DNA of 12,868 bases. Source: Ruminococcus sp. GTDB lineage: Bacteria; Bacillota; Clostridia; Oscillospirales; Acutalibacteraceae. Under the pieces are notes generated by a model. It did not search any database. It was not told the DNA's origin and saw only the letters and a list, made by a program, of their open reading frames with translations. The stretch is taken from assembly GCA_003521625.1 (NCBI GenBank), contig DPHV01000013.1, positions 1 through 12,868 of the forward strand. The letters are read 5' to 3'. Below are positions 7,358 through 12,868 of this stretch, piece after piece (the first letter of the stretch is position 1; each line of letters opens with the position of its first letter). Position numbers and translations under genes: made by a program.

Positions 7358-7363
7358 AAAATT

Positions 7364-7660
7364 TTATTCAAAGTTTATGTCGCCTTCGTATTTCTTTTTG
7401 AACATATCAAAAACGGTCTGCAAAATTTCCTCGTCGTCAATGCTCACATATTCTTCCGTTTCTTCGTCAAGCGCATTGATTTTGAGAATTACAACCTCGT
7501 CGGCGTCCTCGTCATTTTCAATGAGAACTATATATTCATCATTGTCATATTCAATGACGTCAAGAAATTCAAATTCAACCTCGTTGCCCTCGTCATCGGT
7601 AAGGGTGATGAGCGCACCTTCGTTTTCCATTTCTTCAAGGATATTTTCGTTGTCAGCCAT
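7364..7660 (-). CDS. DUF1292 (YrzB-family) protein
   Basis: A 98-residue, very acidic protein with the DUF1292 pattern: ITLTDDEGNEVEFEFLDVIEYDNDEYIVLIEND, then VVILKI and a C-terminal YVSIDDEEILQTVFDMFKKKY. The family is found in most Firmicutes; in Bacillus it sits with the Holliday-junction resolvase gene yrrK, and its function is not known. No signal peptide or membrane segment is seen, so it should be cytoplasmic. The ATG at 7660 has GAGGA 8 bases upstream. The gene has its own consensus promoter and its own terminator, so it appears to be monocistronic, away from its usual neighbours, and is divergent from htpG. Confidence 0.9.
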   Translation of the reverse strand: MADNENILEEMENEGALITLTDDEGNEVEFEFLDVIEYDNDEYIVLIENDEDADEVVILKINALDEETEEYVSIDDEEILQTVFDMFKKKYEGDINFE

Positions 7661-7693
7661 AGTAATGTCCTCGCTTTCTGTAACTTCCTCTAC

Positions 7694-7722
7694 AGTATAA
7701 CTATATTATGTGCAAAAGTCAA
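7694..7722 (-). promoter_or_regulatory. Sigma-A promoter of the DUF1292 gene
   Basis: On the minus strand, TTGACT (7717-7722) and TATACT (7694-7699) are separated by exactly 17 bp; each matches consensus in 5 of 6 bases. Transcription would start near 7687, about 27 bases before the ATG. Confidence 0.85.
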
Positions 7723-7801
7723 GTGCAAATTCGGGCAACGGTTTGTGATATAAACCTCGATTTATTACCGTTACGGAGCTTAACTCACCGCCTGCACAAA
7801 T

Positions 7802-7832
7802 TCTGAAATTTATCTATTGAAATAAATTCAGA
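7802..7832. promoter_or_regulatory. Dyad over the htpG -35 element, possible operator
   Basis: TCTGAAATTTAT (7802-7813) is the inverted partner of ATAAATTCAGA (7822-7832), 11 pairs with one bulged A. It touches the -35 hexamer (7817-7822) and enters the spacer. It is neither a CIRCE (TTAGCACTC-N9-GAGTGCTAA) nor a CtsR-box pattern. It could bind a regulator or be AT-rich chance. Confidence 0.35.
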
Positions 7833-7845
7833 TTTAGGCTATACT
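7817..7845 (+). promoter_or_regulatory. Sigma-A promoter of htpG
   Basis: TTGAAA (7817-7822), a 17-bp spacer and TATACT (7840-7845). Transcription would start near 7852, giving a leader of about 49 nt. AAGGA (7887-7891) is the ribosome binding site, 9 bases before the ATG. The rest of 7723-7801 holds only small dyads, such as GGTTT/AAACC at 7740-7756. Confidence 0.85.
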
Positions 7846-7900
7846 TATTATTTAAGGGTAAATATATCTCCCGTAATCTGATTAAAAAGGAAGTAATTTT

Positions 7901-9781
7901 ATGGCGAAGAAACAGTTTAAATCAGAGTCAAAAAGACTTCTTGACCTGATGATTAACTCAATTTATACTCATAAGGAAATTTTCCTGCGTGAGATTATCT
8001 CAAACGCAAGCGACGCTATCGACAAGCTCTGCTTTATCTCGCTTACAGACGACAAGGTCGGAATGGACAGAAGTGATTTCAAAATCACAATCAATGCCGA
8101 TAAGGACAACCGTACCCTCAAAATCACCGATAACGGTATAGGTATGGACAAGGACGACCTTGAAAACAACCTCGGCACAATCGCATCTTCCGGCTCATAC
8201 AAATTCAAGCAGGATATGGAAGAAAAGCAGGACGATATTGACATTATCGGACAGTTCGGCGTTGGCTTCTACTCTGCATTTATGGTTGCGAAGAAAATCA
8301 CCGTCAACACAAAGAAGTACGGCTGTGAAACAGGATACTGCTGGGAGTCAAGCGGTGCTGACGGCTACACTATAAAGGAAATTGAAAAGGACGCTCCCGG
8401 TACTGAAATTATCCTTGAGCTTAAGGACAACACCGAGGAAGAAAACTACGATGAATTTCTCGAGCAGTACAGGATTCAGGGACTTGTCAAGAAGTATTCC
8501 GACTATATCCGCTACCCGATTATGATGGATATGAAACGCAGTCGTGTTAAGGAAGAAACAAAGGACAGCGAAAATCCCGAGTACGAGGAGTACACCGAAA
8601 CCGAAATTCTAAATAGTATGGTTCCTATCTGGCAGAGACCGAAAAAGGACGTTGAGCAGGAGGAATACGACAAGTTCTATCAGGAAAAGTTTATGTCAAT
8701 GGACAAGCCTCTTAAAACAATCGTCACTTCCGTTGAGGGCGTTGTTACATACAAGGCTTTGCTGTTTATCCCGTCAGCCGCTCCGTACGACTACTACACA
8801 AAGGAGTACAAGAAGGGACTTCAGCTTTATTCAAGCGGCGTTCTTATTATGGATTGCTGTGAGGAGCTTCTGCCCGAGCACTTCCGCTTTGTAAGAGGTA
8901 TTGTTGACACCGCTGACCTTTCGCTCAACATTTCAAGAGAAATGCTCCAGCACGACCGTCACCTGCTAACAATTGCGCAGAATATTGAAAAGAAAATCAA
9001 GAACGAGCTTAATTCAATGCTTGCAAATGACCGTGAAAACTACGAAAAGTTCTTCACAGCATTCGGCAGACAGCTTAAATACGGCGTTGTTTCCGACTAC
9101 GGTATGCACAAGGATGAGCTACAGGATTTACTTATGTTCTACTCCTCAACCGAAAAGAAGCTTGTAACGCTTTCCGAGTACGTTGACAGAATGAAAGAAG
9201 AGCAGAAGTTTATCTACTTTGCAACAGGTGAAAATGCCGCCGCAATCGATACACTTCCGCAGACAGAGCTTTTGCGTTCAAAGGGCTTTGAAATTCTCTA
9301 CTGCACAGAGGACGTTGACGAGTTCACGCTCCAGTCGCTTATGCAGTACAAGGAAAAGAAGTTCTGCTCTGCAACAAACGACGACCTCGGAATTGAGAAC
9401 GAGCAAAAAGATGAAGAGGAAAAGGACAGCAGTGCATTGCTAACCTTTGTCAAAGAAACTCTCGGCGACAAGGTGAGCGAGGTTACAGCCTCCAAAAAGC
9501 TCGTATCTCACCCCGTTTGTCTTACTGCAAAGGGCGGAATTTCGTTTGAAATGGAAAAGTATTTCAACTCCGTTCAGCCCGATTCAGGTATGAAAGCGCA
9601 GAGAGTGCTTGAGCTTAACCTCACGCACCACGCAGTAAAGACTATGGAGGAGCTTATTCAGACAGACATTGAAAAGGCAAAGAAGTATGCAGAGGTGCTG
9701 TATTGTCAGGCGCTCCTTATTGCAGGACTTCCGCTTGAAAATCCGTCGGAATACACAGACCTAATTTGCTCAATTATTTAA
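7901..9781 (+). CDS. htpG: Molecular chaperone HtpG (bacterial Hsp90)
   Basis: A 626-residue cytosolic ATP-dependent chaperone, the usual length for bacterial Hsp90 (E. coli 624). The N-terminal GHKL ATPase domain shows FLREIISNASDAIDKL with catalytic Glu31 and magnesium ligand Asn35, ITDNGIGM with Asp77 and Gly81, the lid GTIASSGS (92-99) and GQFGVGFYSAF (117-127). The middle domain carries NISREMLQ with Arg346, which senses the ATP gamma-phosphate. The C-terminal dimerisation domain follows an acidic stretch (about 496-510); the eukaryotic MEEVD tail is absent, as expected. The start agrees with homologues (KxFxSExxxLLxLMIxSIYxxKEIFLRE). The gene is monocistronic, with its own promoter and a strong terminator, and is divergent from DUF1292. 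No CIRCE or CtsR site is visible, so its heat control, if any, is of another kind. Confidence 0.98.
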   Translation: MAKKQFKSESKRLLDLMINSIYTHKEIFLREIISNASDAIDKLCFISLTDDKVGMDRSDFKITINADKDNRTLKITDNGIGMDKDDLENNLGTIASSGSYKFKQDMEEKQDDIDIIGQFGVGFYSAFMVAKKITVNTKKYGCETGYCWESSGADGYTIKEIEKDAPGTEIILELKDNTEEENYDEFLEQYRIQGLVKKYSDYIRYPIMMDMKRSRVKEETKDSENPEYEEYTETEILNSMVPIWQRPKKDVEQEEYDKFYQEKFMSMDKPLKTIVTSVEGVVTYKALLFIPSAAPYDYYTKEYKKGLQLYSSGVLIMDCCEELLPEHFRFVRGIVDTADLSLNISREMLQHDRHLLTIAQNIEKKIKNELNSMLANDRENYEKFFTAFGRQLKYGVVSDYGMHKDELQDLLMFYSSTEKKLVTLSEYVDRMKEEQKFIYFATGENAAAIDTLPQTELLRSKGFEILYCTEDVDEFTLQSLMQYKEKKFCSATNDDLGIENEQKDEEEKDSSALLTFVKETLGDKVSEVTASKKLVSHPVCLTAKGGISFEMEKYFNSVQPDSGMKAQRVLELNLTHHAVKTMEELIQTDIEKAKKYAEVLYCQALLIAGLPLENPSEYTDLICSII

Positions 9782-9802
9782 AACATAAAGCTGTAATTAA
9801 AA

Positions 9803-9832
9803 CCGCCGTTTTGTGTGAACGGCGGCTTTTGT
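9803..9832 (+). terminator. Intrinsic terminator of htpG
   Basis: CCGCCGTT (9803-9810) pairs perfectly with AACGGCGG (9818-9825) around a 7-nt loop; CTTTTGT follows and an A-rich run precedes it. It starts 22 bases after the htpG stop codon. Confidence 0.93.
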
Positions 9833-9833
9833 A

Positions 9834-10163
9834 TTAGTGTGGAGTTTGGAGAGTGAAGAGTGGAGTTGTGGTCGAGTGGATAGATTGCGATAATTCAAAA
9901 GTTTAGTGCCCGAATTTATTTATATGCGGCGTTGCCGCAGAGAGTGATTTTTATTATTTTTACTAAATGTAGGGAACGTTCTTGACCGTTCCGATTACCC
10001 ATAGGTTAGCTGTAATTCTGCGGAACAGTCAAGACTGTTCCCTACACTGAAAAAACGTTAATCAATCCAAGGAAAACAAACTTATACAAACAACACGCAT
10101 TATTATAAATTCAGAGCGCAGCGACCCTTAACTCCACATTCCACATTCCAAACTCCACACTAA
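9834..10163. mobile_element. MITE-like non-coding element with 34-bp terminal inverted repeats
   Basis: The ends 9834-9867 and 10130-10163 are inverted copies of each other, 29 of 34 positions alike, the outer 17 perfect (TTAGTGTGGAGTTTGGA). If the element proper runs from GTGTGG (9837) to CCACAC (10160), about 324 bp, it is flanked on both sides by TA, as expected for Tc1/mariner/IS630-type insertion. It holds no credible gene. Inside are a perfect small hairpin (TGCGGC-GTT-GCCGCA, 9925-9939) and a second nested inverted-repeat element (9968-10046). It sits in the safe gap between the htpG terminator and the rpoB promoter. The transposase family is inferred; the inverted repeats are seen directly. 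Confidence 0.7.
9968..10046. repeat. Nested inverted-repeat element with TGTAGGGAAC ends
   Basis: The 26-base arms 9968-9993 and 10021-10046 are inverted copies (23 of 26), each beginning TGTAGGGAAC when read inward. ATTAC (9994-9998) with GTAAT (10012-10016) can extend the stem. Each arm is itself a dyad: GGAACG/CGTTCC in the left and a perfect GGAACAGTC-AA-GACTGTTCC in the right. Its whole length lies inside the larger TTAGTGTGG element, as if one repeat had inserted into another. Confidence 0.75.
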
Positions 10164-10207
10164 AAAGCATAAACGCTGTCGGGTGTTTCTTTGCACACAA
10201 AAATAAA

Positions 10208-10236
10208 CTCCAAAGAAAATTATATTTCCTTTGGAG
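10208..10236 (-). terminator. Hairpin upstream of rpoB, terminator-like on the minus strand
   Basis: CTCCAAAG (10208-10215) pairs perfectly with CTTTGGAG (10229-10236), and AAAT/ATTT extends the stem past one mismatch to a 3-nt loop. On the minus strand TTTATTTTTG follows it, as in an intrinsic terminator; on the plus strand only A-rich DNA follows. No minus-strand gene ends here, so it may be a relic, insulate against antisense transcripts, or belong to the neighbouring repeat. Confidence 0.4.
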
Positions 10237-10297
10237 AACTAAAACTGAAAAAATTTAAAAATTCTTAAAAATCGGCTCATTTTCCTTAAATATCCTC

Positions 10298-10326
10298 TTG
10301 ACAACTTGATAACTTCGCTATAAAAT
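10298..10326 (+). promoter_or_regulatory. Sigma-A promoter of rpoB
   Basis: A perfect TTGACA (10298-10303), a 17-bp spacer and TAAAAT (10321-10326, 5 of 6). Transcription would start near 10333, giving a leader of about 180 nt. A-rich DNA upstream (10241-10275) could act as an UP element. Confidence 0.88.
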
Positions 10327-10332
10327 AGTAAA

Positions 10333-10510
10333 ATGTACCATAATGGGGATATGTACCGACGAGGTAGGAAATTTTTTGAAAAACACAACTTAACAAGGGG
10401 ATATTATCACAAATATTTCTTTGTGTCAAGATGTTTTTTATTACACTTTTTTTACTTTTATACACAGTCGGAATATTGCCGTTTTAAAATATTTAAGGAG
10501 TGATAAGCCT
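10333..10510 (+). other. rpoB 5' leader with repeats, a hairpin and a 56-codon open frame
   Basis: The long leader holds two copies of ATGTACC (10333-10339, 10351-10357) and of GGGGATAT (10345-10352 region and 10397-10404), a short TACC/GGTA dyad (10354-10366), and CACAAA/TTTGTG (10408-10425) followed within 10 to 25 bases by two T-tracts. An open frame runs from ATG 10333 (second ATG 10351) to a TGA at 10501-10503, 8 bases before the rpoB ATG; it encodes a basic, Phe/Tyr-rich peptide (FLLHFFYFY inside). Neither ATG has a proper Shine-Dalgarno. AAGGAG (10495-10500) serves rpoB. This could be an attenuation leader or unstructured AT-rich spacer. Confidence 0.4.
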
Positions 10511-12868
10511 ATGGTAAATGTCAAACCCGTAAAGCTTGGCAACACCGAGAGAATGAGCTTTGGTAAAATCGACGAAGTAATCGATATGCCCAACCTTATT
10601 GAAATTCAGAAAGCCTCCTACCAGTGGTTTCTTGATGAAGGTCTTAAGGAAGTATTCAAGGACGTGTCGGGTATCACCGATTACCAGAACAACCTCGTTC
10701 TTGATTTTATTGATTACACCCTTGACGTGGATCATCCGAACTACAGCGTTATTGAATGTAAGGTGCGTGACGCAACATACTCGGCGGCTCTGCGTGTAAC
10801 TGCAAGACTTCTGAATAAGTCGACGGGCGAAATTAAGGAAAGCAACGTGTTTATGGGTGATTTCCCGCTTATGACTCCGAGCGGAACATTCGTAATCAAC
10901 GGTGCAGAGCGTGTTATTGTATCACAGCTTGTAAGAAGCCCCGGCGTATATTATAAAATGGATCACGACAAAACAGGTAAGGAGCTTTACTCAACAACAG
11001 TAATTCCTAACCGTGGTGCGTGGCTTGAATATGAAACAGACGTAAACGACGTTTTCTATGTTCGTATCGACAAGAACAGAAAGCTCCCCGTTACTTCGTT
11101 TATCAGAGCGCTCGGCTTGGGCACTGACGCTGAAATCCTTGAATATTTCGGTGACGACGAGAGAATGAAGGCTACAATCGAAAAAGATCAGGCAACAAAT
11201 GTTGAAGAAGGTCTTATCGAGGTTTACAAAAAGCTCCGTCCGTCAGAGCCTCCGACAGTTGACAGTGCAAGAACTCACATCAACAACCTGTTCTTTGACC
11301 CCAACCGTTATGATATGTCAAGGGTAGGCAGATATAAATACAACAAAAAGCTCGGAATTGCAAACCGCCTTGATGGTCAGGTGCTTGCAGAGCCTATCGC
11401 TAACCCCAGAACAGGCGAGGTTATGGCTCTGCGTGACGAGAAGATTTCAAAGGAAAAGGCTTTAGAGATTGAAAACGCAGGCGTAAACGTAGCTTACGTA
11501 AAGGCTGCCGACGAAACAATCGTAAAGATTATTTCAAACGGTATGGTTGACATCGGATGTTATGTTGACTTTGACGCTGAAGCTGAATGCGAAATCAAAG
11601 AGAATGTTCGTTTTGATGTTCTCTGCGAAATTCTCGACAGTGCGTCAGACGAAGACGAGCTTAAGTCAATGCTCCGTGAGCGTGCGGCAGAGCTTGTTCC
11701 CAACCACATCACCGTTGAGGACATCTTTGCAACAATCAACTACCTCAACTGCGTTGCACACGGCGTAGGCAACACCGACGATATCGACCACCTCGGCAAC
11801 AGACGTATCCGCAGCGTAGGCGAGCTTTTGCAGAATCAGTTCAGAATCGGTTTTTCACGACTTGAAAGAGTTGTAAGAGAGAGAATGACAACCCAGTCGC
11901 AGGATATGGACTCGCTTTCTCCAAACTCACTTATAAATATCCGTCCCGTAACAGCGGCAATCAAGGAGTTCTTCGGTTCTTCTCCGCTGTCGCAGTTTAT
12001 GGACCAGACAAACCCGCTTGCAGAGCTTACTCACAAGCGCCGTCTTTCAGCCCTCGGCCCCGGCGGTCTTTCACGTGACCGTGCAGGTTTTGAGGTTCGT
12101 GACGTTCACTACACCCACTACGGCCGTATGTGTCCTATCGAGACTCCTGAAGGACCTAACATCGGTCTTATCTCATACCTTGCTTCGTTTGCAAGAATCA
12201 ACAAGTACGGCTTTGTTGAGGCTCCTTTCCGTAAGATTGACAAGGAAACGGGCGTTGTAACCGACGAGGTTGTATATATGACAGCAGACGTCGAGGATAA
12301 CTACTATGTTGCTCAGGCTAACGAGCCGCTCGACGAAAACGGCAGATTTGTTCATTCAAGAGTTGTCGGACGTTATCTTGATGAGTTCGTCGAGCTTCCA
12401 CCTGACAGATTTGACTATATGGACGTATCGCCTAAGATGGTTGTATCCGTTGCTACTGCTATGATTCCGTTCCTCGAAAACGACGACGCAAACCGTGCTC
12501 TTATGGGTGCGAACATGCAGCGTCAGGCTGTTCCGCTCCTCCGTTCTGAGGCTCCAATTGTCGGAACAGGTATGGAATACAAGGCTGGTACTGACTCCGG
12601 CGTTTGTATTCTTGCCGAAGAAGACGGTGTTGTTATGAGCGTTGACGCACGCAACATCCGTGTTCAGTACGACTCGGGCAGAGTTCAGGACTTTGAGGTT
12701 ATCAAGTTCCTGCGTTCCAACCAGGGTACGTGCTTCAATCAGCGTCCTATTGTTGAAAGAGGACAGCGTGTAAAGAAGGGCGAGGTTTTAGCAGACGGAC
12801 CTGCAACCGACAACGGAGAAATTGCACTTGGTAAAAATGCTCTCATCGGCTTTATGACATGGGAAGGT
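10511..12868 (+). CDS. rpoB: RNA polymerase beta subunit, first 786 residues (partial)
   Basis: The beta subunit of RNA polymerase, part of the catalytic core; the 3' third lies beyond the window. The frame is open from ATG 10511 to the last base. Clear landmarks: N-terminal IEIQKASYQWFLDEGL, protrusion GTFVINGAERVIVSQLVRSPGVYY, fork segment ATINYLNCVAHGVGNTDDIDHLGNRRIRSVGELLQNQ, the rifampicin region FFGSSPLSQFMDQTNPLAELTHKRRLSALGPGGLS (codons 487-521) quoted here only as landmarks with key residues Asp498, His508 and Ser513 unchanged, so the enzyme is predicted rifampicin-sensitive, then CPIETPEGPNIGLI and RQAVPLL. AAGGAG lies 10 bases before the ATG, a slightly long spacing. No rplL or other ribosomal gene precedes it, unlike the usual rplJL-rpoBC order; it has its own promoter. 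Confidence 0.98.
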   Translation, partial: MVNVKPVKLGNTERMSFGKIDEVIDMPNLIEIQKASYQWFLDEGLKEVFKDVSGITDYQNNLVLDFIDYTLDVDHPNYSVIECKVRDATYSAALRVTARLLNKSTGEIKESNVFMGDFPLMTPSGTFVINGAERVIVSQLVRSPGVYYKMDHDKTGKELYSTTVIPNRGAWLEYETDVNDVFYVRIDKNRKLPVTSFIRALGLGTDAEILEYFGDDERMKATIEKDQATNVEEGLIEVYKKLRPSEPPTVDSARTHINNLFFDPNRYDMSRVGRYKYNKKLGIANRLDGQVLAEPIANPRTGEVMALRDEKISKEKALEIENAGVNVAYVKAADETIVKIISNGMVDIGCYVDFDAEAECEIKENVRFDVLCEILDSASDEDELKSMLRERAAELVPNHITVEDIFATINYLNCVAHGVGNTDDIDHLGNRRIRSVGELLQNQFRIGFSRLERVVRERMTTQSQDMDSLSPNSLINIRPVTAAIKEFFGSSPLSQFMDQTNPLAELTHKRRLSALGPGGLSRDRAGFEVRDVHYTHYGRMCPIETPEGPNIGLISYLASFARINKYGFVEAPFRKIDKETGVVTDEVVYMTADVEDNYYVAQANEPLDENGRFVHSRVVGRYLDEFVELPPDRFDYMDVSPKMVVSVATAMIPFLENDDANRALMGANMQRQAVPLLRSEAPIVGTGMEYKAGTDSGVCILAEEDGVVMSVDARNIRVQYDSGRVQDFEVIKFLRSNQGTCFNQRPIVERGQRVKKGEVLADGPATDNGEIALGKNALIGFMTWEG

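Noticed and set aside
7335..7700. 121-codon Ser-rich plus-strand open frame
   Set aside because: It is the complement of the acidic DUF1292 gene (Asp/Glu codons read backwards give Ser/Phe/Leu) and crosses that gene's terminator and promoter.
9842..10160. GGAGT-type repeats read as a CRISPR or tandem array
   Set aside because: The copies are only at the two ends, inverted, with no regular spacers between them; this is a terminal inverted repeat.
11984..11986. Proline at RpoB codon 492, where E. coli has Gln in the rifampicin region
   Set aside because: SSPLSQF is, to my knowledge, usual in clostridial RpoB; the key positions Asp498, His508 and Ser513 are unchanged, so it is not a resistance mark.

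Overview
The window looks like chromosomal DNA of a low-to-moderate-GC Gram-positive anaerobe of class Clostridia, most likely a Ruminococcus-like member of the Oscillospiraceae. The reasons are a clostridial-type RpoB, a DUF1292 (YrzB-family) protein, an LTA-synthase-family enzyme, sortases, a type I dockerin (a hallmark of cellulosome- or amylosome-forming ruminococci), and consensus sigma-A promoters with strong Shine-Dalgarno sites. The genus is inferred; the Gram-positive clostridial character is well supported.

Layout. 2-229: the last 75 codons of elongation factor Tu, then a strong intrinsic terminator. 301-604: a gene-free stretch with several hairpins (probably a dispersed repeat) ending in a consensus promoter. 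605-6343: a tightly packed plus-strand cluster with an LTA-synthase-family membrane phosphotransferase/sulfatase-fold enzyme, a class C-type sortase, a second and different sortase, and a secreted protein made of an N-terminal dockerin, a cysteine-rich parallel beta-helix and a C-terminal CBM20/48-like domain. 6396-7295 (minus): an NAD-dependent epimerase/dehydratase-family protein that converges on the cluster. 7364-7660 (minus): a DUF1292 protein with its own promoter and terminator. 7901-9781: htpG (Hsp90), divergent from DUF1292, with a consensus promoter, a dyad over the -35 and a strong terminator. 9834-10163: a non-coding, MITE-like element with 34-bp terminal inverted repeats flanked by TA and a second inverted-repeat element nested inside. 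10298-10510: a consensus promoter and a leader of about 180 nt. 10511-12868: the first 786 codons of rpoB, cut by the window edge.

How the genes may work together. The 605-6343 cluster is about the cell envelope: one enzyme acts outside the membrane on teichoic-acid-type polymers (or a related substrate), two sortases would attach proteins to the wall or build pili, and the dockerin protein would dock onto a cohesin-bearing scaffold that sortases could anchor. No LPXTG substrate and no cohesin is encoded in the window, so the link is inference. The rest is housekeeping (tuf, htpG, rpoB). rpoB is unusual in having no rplL or other ribosomal gene upstream; it follows a repeat element and has its own promoter.

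I found no tRNA, rRNA, CRISPR array, transposase or phage gene. The items most worth a second look are the LTA-synthase/double-sortase/dockerin cluster, the cysteine-studded beta-helix, the nested MITE, and the rpoB leader with its aromatic-rich 56-codon open frame.
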